Positions 35,024-44,030 of a DNA stretch of 64,000 nt are shown here, one piece after another. The stretch spans positions 2,356,001-2,420,000 of the forward strand of contig NZ_RKQF01000001.1 in NCBI RefSeq assembly GCF_003814875.1, in the 5' to 3' direction. Position 1 is the first letter of the stretch. Each line of letters begins with the position of its first letter. A program made the translations under genes and the position numbers. This DNA is from Streptomyces sp. Ag109_O5-1 (GTDB taxonomy: Bacteria > Actinomycetota > Actinomycetes > Streptomycetales > Streptomycetaceae). Under the pieces are notes generated by a model, which made no database searches, was not told where the DNA came from, and was given only the letters and a program-made list of their open reading frames with translations.

Positions 35024-36759
35024 GCGGCGTCACCGTCTTCGATCTCCGCTGGCTCGGTGAGGTCTGCGGCTCGGAAAGCGGTGGACCAGACGCGGCCGAA
35101 GTAGTCCTGGGGGCGGCGGAGGTCGAGCGCGAGGGCCTCGTCCAGGAGACCGACGGCTTCCAGCGCACGCTCCAGGCCGGTGATCGCGCGGGCGGTGGGC
35201 TCGAAGACTTGGTGGAGGTAGTCGGCGGTCGCACTGTCGGGCGCGCGTTCGGCAAGCATGCGCCACTGCTCACGCTTGCGGTGCCAGTAGACGAGGTCTG
35301 CGCCCGACATCACGAAGTTCTCGCAGCTGTGGCAGTTGAGATCGAAGGGGCAGGCCGCGCCGTCGACGACGTGCTGGAAGGTACAGAAGCCGCCGTCGGC
35401 CGGGGTGGACCGGCGCGTCAGGTCGATGGCGAGGGCCTCGGCCTCTTCCTTGGACATGGGCTCGCTGCCGGACAGGATCAGTCCGGGCTCGTCCGATCCG
35501 GGGCCGGCGACCCAGATAGTCTGCAGGGCCTGTTCGAGGCGGGGGTCGGTGTTGGCGAGGTGGACGTAGTGCTCGGCCATCCGGCCGGAGACCTGCCCGA
35601 GGTAGCGCTTTACGTGGATGAGGTCGGCGCCGTTGCGCAAGAGGTTCGTCGCCAGCGTGTGCCGACTTTGGTGGGGAACACAGTGGGCGATGTCGAGCGT
35701 GTCGACCCAGTTCCGGAACAGCTTGTGGAACCATCCGTAACTGACGCCCTTGAGCAGGTTGCGGTTGCTGTACTGCCGGGGGAACAGGGCGATGTCAATC
35801 CCCTCGAAGCGTGGAGACGATCTATGCGGCCCCTCGGCGAGGGTGGCTCGGTAGTCACGTTCGTAGTCGATCGGGCTCTTGAACCCGCACACGCTGTGTA
35901 GCCGCCTGGCGTTGTAGAAGTCGGTGATCCAGGTGACGATCTTGATGCGTGCCTCGGTGCGGGTGCGGAAGGTGTGGCGGTGTACGTACTCGACTTTGAG
36001 AACGCTGTTGAACGCCTCGCTCACGGCGTTGTCGAAGCAAGATCCGACTCTGCCCATGGATTGGACTACGCCGAGCTTTCGGCAGGCCCGCCTGAACCGC
36101 CGCGAGCAGTACTCGCTGCCCCTGTCCGTGTGCATGATCACGCCGCGCACGTCGCCGCCGCGGGTGGCTGCGGCCATGTTCAGGGACGCGACGACCAGGT
36201 CGGCGTCGTGCCGCTCGGCCATCGCGTAGCCGAGCAGGCGGCGGGAGAACAGGTCGATGACCGTCGCCAAGTACAGCTTGCCCTCGCCGGTTTCGATCTC
36301 GGTGAGATCGCCCGCCCAGACGAGATCGGGCTCCTCGGCGGTGAAGTCCCGGCGCACGAAGTCCGGGGCGGCTGGCCGCTTGCCCGGCCTCGTCAGCGAA
36401 TGGCGGCGGCGCACCTTCCGTCCGGCCAGCCCGAGTTCGGCCATGACCTTCGCGACCGTGTTCACCGATACTCGCCAGCCTCTGCGCGCCAGCTCGATGA
36501 ACACCTTCGGCGAGCCGTAGGTGCCGCCCGAGCCGTGGAAGATCTCCTCGATCTCCTCGGCCAGCTGCTGCCGGCGCGCCTCACGCGCTGTCGGCGGACG
36601 ATCCCGCCACTTGTAGAACCATGACTCGGACACACCCAGCGCCGGGCAGGCGGCACGGTACGGAATCTTCTGCTCGGCCTTGCAGCTGCTGATCACCCCG
36701 ACCGCCACGGCCGGGTCCGCCTCAGCTACTTCACCCACAAGGCCACGAATCGCTTGCAC
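35020..36759 (-). CDS. In-frame fusion of IS3 OrfB to a tyrosine recombinase C-terminus
   Basis: One open frame of 579 codons. Residues 1-~322 are IS3-family OrfB with DDE residues in VWAGDLTEIE, MHTDRGSEYCS and DNAVSEAFNSVLK. Its own stop is absent, so the frame runs through the IS right end (35793) and into a tyrosine recombinase (LFPRQYSNRNLLKGVSYGWF) with HQSRHTLATNLLRNGAD and the nucleophile region GRMAEHYVHL. The recombinase's N-terminal half and first catalytic Arg are missing. A Cys-rich tail (CPFDLNCHSCENF) is typical of Tn554-like TnpB recombinases. The OrfB part may work; the recombinase part cannot. Confidence 0.8.
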   Translation of the reverse strand: MQAIRGLVGEVAEADPAVAVGVISSCKAEQKIPYRAACPALGVSESWFYKWRDRPPTAREARRQQLAEEIEEIFHGSGGTYGSPKVFIELARRGWRVSVNTVAKVMAELGLAGRKVRRRHSLTRPGKRPAAPDFVRRDFTAEEPDLVWAGDLTEIETGEGKLYLATVIDLFSRRLLGYAMAERHDADLVVASLNMAAATRGGDVRGVIMHTDRGSEYCSRRFRRACRKLGVVQSMGRVGSCFDNAVSEAFNSVLKVEYVHRHTFRTRTEARIKIVTWITDFYNARRLHSVCGFKSPIDYERDYRATLAEGPHRSSPRFEGIDIALFPRQYSNRNLLKGVSYGWFHKLFRNWVDTLDIAHCVPHQSRHTLATNLLRNGADLIHVKRYLGQVSGRMAEHYVHLANTDPRLEQALQTIWVAGPGSDEPGLILSGSEPMSKEEAEALAIDLTRRSTPADGGFCTFQHVVDGAACPFDLNCHSCENFVMSGADLVYWHRKREQWRMLAERAPDSATADYLHQVFEPTARAITGLERALEAVGLLDEALALDLRRPQDYFGRVWSTAFRAADLTEPAEIEDGDAA

Positions 36760-37110
36760 ACATCACGCTCCATCTCCAGCTCGCGGATGCGCTTGTCCTT
36801 CTCCCTGGCCTCGGCCCGCAGCCGCTCCAACTCAGCGCGCTCGCTCTCCCGCAGACGACCGCCGGGCGACGGCTCGGCCACCGGCCGGTCCGACGACGGC
36901 GACCCGTTGCGCCGCGCCCGCGACACCCAGCTGTGCAACGTCCCCGGGTGGATACCCAGATCCTCAGCCACCTCCGGAATCGGCTTCCCGGTCTCCGTCA
37001 CGATCCGTACCGCCCCCTCACGGAACTCAGCGTCGTAGATGCGCTTCCTGGATGCCATGACCCCCAACTATCCCTCCGGTCACGGTCTCCACAGTAGGAG
37101 GGGAACCTCA
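35793..37110 (-). mobile_element. IS3-family element (OrfA/OrfB)
   Basis: Imperfect TG...CA inverted ends: tgtcaatcccctcg at 35793 and the complement of tgaggttcccctcc ending at 37110, with a second matching GTGGAGAC block. It is 1318 bp. The flanks belong to unrelated genes (tyrosine recombinase left, IS110 right) and show no target duplication, so the insertion was followed by a deletion on one side. Confidence 0.75.
36726..37058 (-). CDS. IS3-family OrfA
   Basis: About 110 residues from ATG 37058 (MASRKRIYDAEFREGAVRIV). The HTH is TGKPIPEVAEDLGIHPGTLH with W in SWVSRARR, and a leucine-zipper-like ELERLRAEAREKDKRIRELE follows. The end overlaps the OrfB frame by about 34 nt, where a -1 frameshift would make the OrfAB transposase. 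Confidence 0.88.
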   Translation of the reverse strand: MASRKRIYDAEFREGAVRIVTETGKPIPEVAEDLGIHPGTLHSWVSRARRNGSPSSDRPVAEPSPGGRLRESERAELERLRAEAREKDKRIRELEMERDVCKRFVALWVK

Positions 37111-37247
37111 AGGAGGATCGGGCCCGGATCGAGGCCCGCCGCGGCAAGAACATCGCGAAGATCGCCGCGGCCCGCAAACTGCTCACCCTGGTCTACTACG
37201 GGCTGCGCGACGGGCACATCCGCGCCCTGGCCCGCCAGGCCGCGTGA
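37111..37247 (+). pseudogene. IS110 transposase C-terminal fragment
   Basis: The forward frame reads DRARIEARRGKNIAKIAAAR and KLLTLVYYGLRDGHIRALAR to a stop at 37247, the C-terminus of an IS110 (DEDD) transposase. It is cut on the left by the IS3 end. Confidence 0.75.
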
Positions 37248-37736
37248 GCAGCTCGGTGGCGGCAGGCGCGCGGTCGGGCAATTGTCTGACCCCCACCCGG
37301 CGCGGTCGCGGTTTTGATTGACCCCGCCTGCCGCACGTCGCACCGCTCCATGCGGCCTCACGCCGCGAAGGAATGACCGGCAGCCGAGCCATGGCCCTGC
37401 CCTCCTGCATCACACAGCGGAGACGAGCGACACCCACAACCCCACAGAACACACGCACCCTCGCCGACCTCACCCGTTGCCCGCGAGCCGGTCAACGCTG
37501 CCCAGAACCATCAACAACCAGCAGATATACCGCCCTTGACCAAACCCACCCCTTCAGGAATGACAATTACTCTTCCAGCTCGCGCAGCGGGCTGTAGCGA
37601 CCTTTCGAGCGACACGGGCTTCACGCCTGCGTCCCGGGGCGGGACTCCACCCGCAGCAGCAGAACCGCTTCATGCAGCCTCACGATGTTGTCGACGGCTC
37701 AGTGTTGCCGCAGGCGTCAGGCACGTGAGCAGCTAC
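37248..37736. other. 489 bp gap, probably includes IS110 3' flank
   Basis: The first ~310 bp follow the IS110 stop and contain cccttgaccaaacccacc, similar in style to IS110 right ends. No gene, hairpin or repeat was recognised in the rest. Confidence 0.35.
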
Positions 37737-37934
37737 TCAGTCCAGTGCGGACTTCTTGCCCGCCAGGTGCCAGAGCACGCTACCCAGAAACGGCAGTGCG
37801 AAAATCGCTGCAATCCACACTACTTTAGCGAAAAGCTCCAGCCTTGAGGTCAACGCACCCCATATCGCACTGACCACAAAGATGCAATAGGTGGCGAAGA
37901 GTGCAATCAGTACGAGCGCGGCGATGTCATGCAT
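37737..37934 (-). CDS. Small PLDc_N-domain membrane protein
   Basis: 65 residues from ATG 37934 with a GGAAAGG site 12 nt upstream. Two membrane helices (IAALVLIALFATYCIFVVSA and VVWIAAIFALPFLGSVLW). The second with its LPFLG turn and final LAGKKS is the hallmark of the PLDc_N / cardiolipin synthase N-terminal motif found alone in many Streptomyces small proteins. Function unknown. Confidence 0.7.
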   Translation of the reverse strand: MHDIAALVLIALFATYCIFVVSAIWGALTSRLELFAKVVWIAAIFALPFLGSVLWHLAGKKSALD

Positions 37935-38363
37935 GCTGCAGTGCATCCTTTCCTGTGAAGTGCCTTGCATACTCTCATACATGCCGTCGCGGCTAGGGTT
38001 CGCGCTGTGACACCTTGGTGGGAGCGCCGTAACGATTCCGTGACGCCGCCCAGGTTGCGACGAGCGGGACGCTGTGGTGGAAGTCGGCATCATCCCACGG
38101 CAGGTCGCCGATCACGCGGTGCTGACGTGAGGGCGACTTGCCCCTCGACACCTACCGGACACTTTCGGGCGCTCGGCATCGGGAGGGGGACGGACGGGAA
38201 CATTGGTCGGCCCGTCTGGACAATGTCGGCAGAGAGCCGTCGCCGAGTGCGCCAAAATGAACCCCTAAATCCGTGGCGCTTGTCAGCAGCGCCTGGACGC
38301 GCGGACAGAGAACGCCCGCCTGCAGTTGCACAGTTCACTGCGATCAGAAAATGGAGACGGTGC

Positions 38364-38590
38364 ATGAAACTGCGCAAAGGTGTCGTGGCCGCAACCGCTG
38401 TGGCCACCGCAGCGGTGTTACTGCCCTCGCCACGGCGGGCACCGCTTCGGCAACGACCCGCCTCGGTCCGGTGCGGACCGGGTCCTACATCGAGTGCCGG
38501 ACCTTGGGTGACGAGTACGCCCAGGATGGCCTTCTCGCCGGTTTCACCTGCGTTGCCGTCGGGAGCGGTTACTGGCTCTACCCTTCATGA
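38364..38590 (+). pseudogene. Small secreted protein with a frameshift in its signal peptide
   Basis: ATG 38364 opens MKLRKGVVAATAVATAAVLL, a signal peptide start, but the sensible continuation (ALATAGTASATTRLGPVRTG, SYIECRTLGDEYAQDGLLAG, CVAVGSGYWLYPS, stop 38590) is in the next frame. One indel within the hydrophobic core explains it. About 75 residues if repaired, with two cysteines. Family not recognised. Confidence 0.6.
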
Positions 38591-38822
38591 CCCGCGACCT
38601 GCCCACGATCCGCAGCCGGGGGTTGGGGAGGCTGTTTTTTTCAAGCAGTCGGACGCCAGGGCAAGTTCCCTGGAATCCCCTCACACCTGAAAGACTTTTA
38701 CAATCGAGCGCGTTAAACGGCATGGGATCCGGCCGATGATACTTGGATCAGAACCATGAGCGCGGTCCCGGCACAGTCGGGAACATTCCATTTCGCACCT
38801 CGCCGACATGAAGGGAACATGC

Positions 38823-39134
38823 ATGAAGCAGACATTCAAGCGGACACCTCAGGTCGCGCTGACGACATTCGTCGCCACAGCCACCATGGGAGTTTTCGCG
38901 ACGAGCGCAAGCGCCGGCGACAACACCTGGATCCGGCAGCAGGATTTCGGTATTTGCATCTCTAGCGGCGCCAACGGCTACGTGTACGGCAACCGTTCTT
39001 GCAACTATGGTGACACCTCGCAGCTGTGGGACCGGGTAGGGTCCACCATCAAGAGGGCTTACACGAATCGGTGCCTCGACAGCAACGACTATGGCAATGA
39101 GCTATTGACGGCAACGAGCGGTGACGCTCTGTGA
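38823..39134 (+). pseudogene. Truncated ricin-B-like lectin, third copy
   Basis: 103 residues. The signal peptide MKQTFKRTPQVALTTFVATA (SASA|GDNTW) and the first half (SQLWDRVGSTIKRAYTNRCL, DSNDYGN) match the 5059 and 18687 genes. The frame then leaves homology at about 39095 and ends in ELLTATSGDAL, so the QNW block and terminal FYGGE are missing. Probably non-functional, though it could fold as a partial trefoil. Confidence 0.65.
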
Positions 39135-39270
39135 AGTTGCAACTGAGCAGGGCAATTGGCCACTCTGGTGCCTTTCAGGCGTTCGGTGGCAGCGGTCAAG
39201 AAGTCGGGCAGGTGGAGACGTCGGTCTCACCCTGAAGCGATCAGTTACGGCACTGAAGCGAACGTTCTTC

Positions 39271-39837
39271 TCATGTCCCGGCGAGGGTGGCTCGCAGTTC
39301 GTCGGTCACCGTGTGCAGGCAGCTGCCGAAACTCGCATGCCCTTTGCTCTCGATCCAGTGCCGGAAGGCGTTCCCGAAGACCATCGTGGCGAGCTGCGCG
39401 ACCAATTCGGCTGTCTCGGCCTTCACCTGACGTTGCTTCAGGGCGTCGCGGATCGCCTCGGTGATCGCGACCGCCTTGGTCCGTTCGCGCTCCTGCAGCT
39501 CCGGGCTGGCGTCGATCACCGCCCGGCGCTCCGTCGCGCCGTCCACTTGCTCGGTGAGTTGGCCACCGACTCGGGCAAACGCGTCGAGGGCAGCAGCGAG
39601 CGGGGACGCGTCCGGGTTTGCCGCCAGGACCGCCTCCGCGAGTGCCGGGGGCAGGTGTTCCGAGCCGGCGAACAGGACCTCGCGCTTGTCAGGGAAGTAG
39701 CGGAAGTAGGAGCGCCGGGTGAGTCCGGCCCGCTCAGCGATGTGGGTCACCGTCACGTTGTCGTAGCCGCGCTCCAGGAAGAGCTCCAGAGCTGCCCGCT
39801 TCAGGCGCTGCTCGGCACCCGGATCCCACCTCGCCAT
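39271..39837 (-). CDS. TetR-family regulator
   Basis: 188 residues from ATG 39837. HTH near 10-55: RLKRAALELFLERGYDNVTV, THIAERAGLTRRSYFRYFPD, KREVLFAG. Divergent from the saccharopine-dehydrogenase-like gene with a 124-bp shared upstream region holding a long palindrome. Likely represses itself and that neighbour. Confidence 0.85.
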   Translation of the reverse strand: MARWDPGAEQRLKRAALELFLERGYDNVTVTHIAERAGLTRRSYFRYFPDKREVLFAGSEHLPPALAEAVLAANPDASPLAAALDAFARVGGQLTEQVDGATERRAVIDASPELQERERTKAVAITEAIRDALKQRQVKAETAELVAQLATMVFGNAFRHWIESKGHASFGSCLHTVTDELRATLAGT

Positions 39838-39862
39838 GGGTTGACTGTAACAGGTGATGTCC

Positions 39863-39902
39863 CACTGTGTCGTCAGTGCTAGCCTGCACTCACGACACAC
39901 TG
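39863..39902. promoter_or_regulatory. 40-bp imperfect palindrome between divergent genes
   Basis: Arms CACTGTGTCGTCAGTGC (39863-39879) and GCACTCACGACACACTG (39886-39902) match with two mismatches around a 6-bp centre. Its place between a TetR gene and its divergent neighbour suggests the operator. Confidence 0.65.
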
Positions 39903-39961
39903 TGTCATCACTGGGGCACCTGTCCCCGGTGCGGCCCGGAGCAGGCAGGGGTGGCGTTCAC

Positions 39962-41077
39962 ATGACGGAGACCAGCAAGACCGACGGAACAGCTGGCGAG
40001 AGCAGGGCGGACGACGAGGTATGGATAGTCGGGGCCGCCGGCCGTGTGGGCCGGGGCGTGACCGCGCGACTGGTCGGGCGGGGGCTGACGGTCGTGCCGG
40101 TCGGGCGCAGCCGGGAGCGGATGCTCGCCGCCGGGGCCGAAGCCGGTTTGCCTGGGGACGCGAAGGTGATCGTCGCCGATTCTGCTGAGCGGATCGCGGA
40201 CGAGATCGTCCGGAAGCGCCCGCGGGTGGTGGTGAACACGATGGGCGCCTTTGCCGCCACGGCACCGGTGATCGCCCGCGCCTGCATGCCCGGCGGCCAC
40301 TACGTCGACCAGGCCAACGACGTGGTCGCCGTGCAGGGGCTGCTCGCCCTGCACGACGAAGCGGTGCGGGCGGGCAGCACCCTGGTCACCGGCGCCGGAT
40401 TCGGTGTGCTGGCGACGGAGGCGGTGGTGGCGATGCTGTGCGAAGGCCGACCCACGCCGCACCGGGTGCGGGTCGACGCCGTGGCCTCGGTGGCCGTCGA
40501 GGCGGGTGTGCTCGGTGCCGCCTTGGCGGCCAGCATCGTGGACGTGCTCACCGCCGGCGGACGGCGGTACGAGAACGGGCGGCTGATGACGTCGCGCCTC
40601 GGCGCGGACCCACAGCAACTCATCTTCCCGGACGGTGAGTCGGCGAAGTCGGCAGGTGTCTCGTCCGGCGAACTCCTCGCGGCGCATGCGGTGAGCGGAG
40701 CACCATTCGTCACCGCGACTTCGGCTCTCGTGCCGACCGCTCCGCTGATCCGTGCCCTGCTCCCACTGCTCGGCCGCCTGCTGTCCGTTCCGGCGCTGCG
40801 GCGCCTCGCCGTCGACCGGCTCGGCCGGGCCACGGTGAAGGCCGCACCCCGTCCGCGCAAGCACTCCTGGGGGCACGCCGTCGTCGAGTGGGCGGACGGC
40901 ACCCGGCACGAGGGATGGCTCCGCGCCGGTGACGGCATGGACTTCACGGCCGACGTCACCGCCACCGTCACGGAACTGCTGGCCCGTGGCGTCGGCAAGC
41001 CCGGGGCCTGGACGCCCGCAGCCGCCCTCGGGGCCGACCTTGCGACGGCCGCAGGCGGCACCTTCGTACTGGACTGA
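39962..41077 (+). CDS. Saccharopine dehydrogenase-like NAD(P)-binding protein
   Basis: 371 residues from ATG 39962. The Rossmann start WIVGAAGRVGRGVTARLVGR has a GxxGxxG-type loop. VVVNTMGAFAATAPVIARAC and GGHYVDQANDVVAVQGLLAL follow the saccharopine dehydrogenase/trans-acting enoyl reductase-like superfamily. Substrate unknown. Under likely control of the divergent TetR, a common arrangement for detoxification-type oxidoreductases. Confidence 0.75.
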   Translation: MTETSKTDGTAGESRADDEVWIVGAAGRVGRGVTARLVGRGLTVVPVGRSRERMLAAGAEAGLPGDAKVIVADSAERIADEIVRKRPRVVVNTMGAFAATAPVIARACMPGGHYVDQANDVVAVQGLLALHDEAVRAGSTLVTGAGFGVLATEAVVAMLCEGRPTPHRVRVDAVASVAVEAGVLGAALAASIVDVLTAGGRRYENGRLMTSRLGADPQQLIFPDGESAKSAGVSSGELLAAHAVSGAPFVTATSALVPTAPLIRALLPLLGRLLSVPALRRLAVDRLGRATVKAAPRPRKHSWGHAVVEWADGTRHEGWLRAGDGMDFTADVTATVTELLARGVGKPGAWTPAAALGADLATAAGGTFVLD

Positions 41078-41280
41078 GGAGCGCCGATACCCGCCGTCCG
41101 GCGGCTGCCGGGGCCTCTCACCCTCTTGCCGCCAGATGGGATCGACATCGAGGCGAACGGCCGCAGCCGCTGGTCGATGCCGCTGCGGCCAACTGCGATG
41201 CTCGGCCTGGCAAACCAGCGTGCTCAGTCACAGAGGTAGCCGCGTCTGCCGGATCAGCACCCCGGCCCTGGACAAGAGCA
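41078..41280. other. 203 bp between dehydrogenase gene and group II intron end
   Basis: Flank (3' exon side) of the outer group II intron. No gene was recognised. Confidence 0.35.
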
Positions 41281-41369
41281 GTCGGGTGGCCCGGAGGGGT
41301 CTCACCTCCGGGCTCCCACAGATCCCGGCGTGACAGTCTCCCGTCACCGGGCTCTTCTCAACCTCGCCA

Positions 41370-41985
41370 TCAGAACTCCGGGACCCATCGCCAGTGCGCG
41401 AAGAAACCGGGGTACTGGCGGGTCGTGCGCTTCCATGCGGCGTGCGCTTTGTTGAAGGTCCTCAGCCGTCTGTACTTCTTCCTCATCCAGCGCACCAGGT
41501 AGACGTTGATGCGCCTGAGCAGCGGATACAGCTCCGACCGGTAGAAACGGCCGTAGTAGTTCATCCATCCCGACACGATCGGGTTGAGCCATCGTGCGAG
41601 TTCTTGCTCGGAGAGGGAGGTGTGGCGGTGCAGCCTCCAGGACCACACCGTCTGGCTCATCCTCCGGATGGCGGTCTTGGAGACCGCCGGACCGAAGCCC
41701 GTGAACACGGTCCCCTGCCTGTTGCGGACCGCCCGAGCCCGGAACGTGAACCCCAAGAAGTCGAACGCCGTGTGCCCGAAGGAGCCTTGACGCTTCCCGT
41801 CCTTGCAGTACACGATCCGGGTCTTGTCCCGGTGGAGCCGCAGCCCGACCTGCTCCATCCGCGCGCCGATCGCCGACACCAGCATCTGGGCCTGGCGCTC
41901 ACTGCGGCAGTGCACCACCGCATCATCGACGTACCGCTAGAACGGCACCGCCGGGAATCGCCGGGCCATCCACTCGTCGAGTAGG
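41370..41985 (-). pseudogene. Reverse transcriptase/maturase of the outer intron, C-terminal part
   Basis: From the splice point the frame reads LLDEWMARRFPAVPF, then a TAG (41937-41939), then RYVDDAVVHCRSERQAQMLV with the YxDD active site. The RT thumb (GLRLHRDKTRIVYC, FDFLGFTFRARAVRN) and maturase-like SGWMNYYGRFYRSELYPLLR follow to the stop at 41370. The amber codon two residues before YVDD and the missing N-terminus make it inactive. The matching upstream piece is at 44031-44072. Confidence 0.8.
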
Positions 41986-42032
41986 GTCGGGGACTGGCGC
42001 GGTGGATGAGTCTCCGTTTCCAGTCCCCGCCG

Positions 42033-42072
42033 CTTCAAACCGGACATGCGGTTCTCCCGCATCCGGCTTTCC
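42033..42072 (-). ncRNA. Domain V of the inner group II intron
   Basis: The reverse strand reads ggaaagccggatgcggga then gaaccgcatgtccggttt: a ~34-nt hairpin with the AGC catalytic triad at its base, a GNRA-like loop and a 2-nt bulge, the canonical ribozyme core. Confidence 0.75.
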
Positions 42073-42080
42073 GACATCGT

Positions 42081-43445
42081 TCACCGCTGGGCATGCACGG
42101 TCGCCCCGTGCCACTTTCCGGACAGACGGAAGACCCCGAGCCGACTGATCCACCCGTAGTTGTAGCGGGCGGCCCAATTCCGGCCTGAGAGGCCATGTTT
42201 GCTGCTGGTGAAAATCGCCAGCCGCTCGTGGACGTACTGGTCTACCGCTACGAACTTCCGCGCAGAGTTTCCCTTACGGAAGTACCCGGCCCATCCCCGG
42301 AGTACGGGGTTGAGCTCGGCCACCACGGCAGCCACCGGCCGCTCGGTCCGAGAGCGCAAGGTAGCCACGCGGACCTTATCCCGCAGCACCTTCAACGCCC
42401 GTCGCGAGGGCCACCGGTACAGGTAGAACCTGCCCCGCCACTTCCACGACTCCACTTTCCGGTGGTGGAAGCCGAGGAACTCGAAGCCCTGCCCACCTCG
42501 GGTGAGGCAGGTGATGCCGGACTTCTCGGGGTGCAGTCGCATCCCGAGCTGCCCCAGCACTCTCGCCGCCAACTGCTGGGCCTGCTCGGCCCGTTGTCTG
42601 GTCGGCGACAGGACCACGAAGTCATCGCAGTACCTCACCAGCACTCCCAGCCGGCGGCCCTCGCCCTGCCACGCCTCATCGAGGACGTGCAAAGCGACAT
42701 TCGCCAGCAACGGGGAGATCGGTGAGCCCTGCGGAGTTCCCGCCCCGGTCGGGGAAGTCACCCCGCCCTCCAGTACTCCCATCCGCAGCCACGACCGGAC
42801 CAGCTTCAGCATCGACCGGTCCGCCACGCGCCTCGCCAACTGAGCGACGAGTGCGTCGTGCCCGATCGTCCCGAAACAGTCCCGGATATCGGCCTCGAAC
42901 ACCCACTCCCGACCTTTGTTCGCCGCAACGCGCACGGCATCGCACGCGTCGATCGCGGACCGTTTCGGCCGGAATCCGTAGCTCGCCTCGGTGAACCCGG
43001 CCTCGAAGACCGGTTCGAGAACCATCTTCGCGGCCGTCATCACCACCCGGTCCGCCACGGTGGGAATCGACAGAGGCCGGAACTCCCCCGGCCGCCCTGG
43101 CTTGGGAATCTGGACCCGCCGCAGCACCGACGGACGATACGTATACGTCCGCAGTCGTTCCGCCAGGTCCTGGAGGAATACATCCACCCCCGAGGCCGCC
43201 ACCGCGTCGACGGTTACGCCGTCCACGCCAGGGGCTCCCCGGTTCGTGCACACGACCGACCATGCCCGCCACAAGACGTCCATGCGGTGGACGTGGCCAT
43301 ACAGGGCATGGAACTGCCGTTCGGGTTCTTGCTTGGCACAGCGGTAAAGCGTCCACTGCAAGGCTCGGACCTTGTCCAGAGGGCGGCCGTCCAGTCGTGC
43401 GACGCCTTCCTCCCGACGGATGGAACTAGCCGAAACGGCACTCAT
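42081..43445 (-). CDS. Group II intron reverse transcriptase/maturase
   Basis: 454 residues, uninterrupted. RT blocks in order: TNRGAPGVDGVTVDAV, RPSVLRRVQIPKPGRPGEFR, PLSIPTVADRVVMTAAKMVL, SYGFRPKRSAIDACDAVR, WVFEADIRDCFGTI, GTPQGSPISPLLANVALHVL and the active site RYCDDFVVLSP (YCDD). The thumb and maturase X domain (GWAGYFRKGNSARKFVAVDQ) end the protein; no HNH endonuclease domain is seen. It would assist splicing and retrohoming of the inner intron, whose ribozyme parts flank it. Confidence 0.9.
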   Translation of the reverse strand: MSAVSASSIRREEGVARLDGRPLDKVRALQWTLYRCAKQEPERQFHALYGHVHRMDVLWRAWSVVCTNRGAPGVDGVTVDAVAASGVDVFLQDLAERLRTYTYRPSVLRRVQIPKPGRPGEFRPLSIPTVADRVVMTAAKMVLEPVFEAGFTEASYGFRPKRSAIDACDAVRVAANKGREWVFEADIRDCFGTIGHDALVAQLARRVADRSMLKLVRSWLRMGVLEGGVTSPTGAGTPQGSPISPLLANVALHVLDEAWQGEGRRLGVLVRYCDDFVVLSPTRQRAEQAQQLAARVLGQLGMRLHPEKSGITCLTRGGQGFEFLGFHHRKVESWKWRGRFYLYRWPSRRALKVLRDKVRVATLRSRTERPVAAVVAELNPVLRGWAGYFRKGNSARKFVAVDQYVHERLAIFTSSKHGLSGRNWAARYNYGWISRLGVFRLSGKWHGATVHAQR

Positions 43446-44030
43446 CCGGGCCCCTCCCTGTTCGCGAATCGCATCGATGAAGCAGGGGCCCTTCGCTCCC
43501 GGCGGGTTATGTTGTCCCGCCGATCAGCACTACTACGACCCCCTCCGACTGCCTCTCGACAACCCGCCACTTCCCGGTTCCGCCGGTTATAGGCGAGCCA
43601 CGCTCCCGAGCCGCACACCCGGGGCCGAGTAGGCCCTCTCCAGTTCCCAGGACACCCTTCCGACCGTTCCACGCCCCTTACGCCGGGAGGTTCTTCAGCG
43701 CCCGCTCCAGGTTCCCGGACGCCTTCCATGGCCTTCGCCCTACGCATACGGGCTCGGCACCTCCTTGGCCCACCCCACCGGGCGGGGTCTACATGACGAC
43801 GCTGCAGGCTTCACTTGATGTTGCGGACCGGTCGGTCGCACGCCCCCGAAGGACGCTTGTCACTCCGCTTCGACGCCGTCCTCTCGAACGACGCCGGGAG
43901 TCAGCTACCGGGGACCCTGGCGTCTCCCCGGACCGGACTTGCACCGGCTGGCTGCCCTGAGCTTGACGTCCGGTTACATCCCCTCCACCTCTTTCAAGTT
44001 GAGACGACGCCCGAACTCCTGGACGTACAC

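Larger units (their letters stand above)
41986..44030 (-). mobile_element. Inner group II intron inserted in the outer intron's RT gene
   Basis: Boundaries come from rejoining the outer RT: LANLFLHYA at 44031 continues in frame as LLDEWMARRF at 41985. The intron then starts GTGTACG and ends ..ccccgAC, a good 3' AY end. Domain V is at 42033-42072, domain VI at 41986-42030 and the RT gene at 42081-43445. The 585 bp from 43446 to 44030 hold domains I-III and no gene. It is 2045 bp and looks complete, although GTGTA departs from the common GUGYG. Confidence 0.75.
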
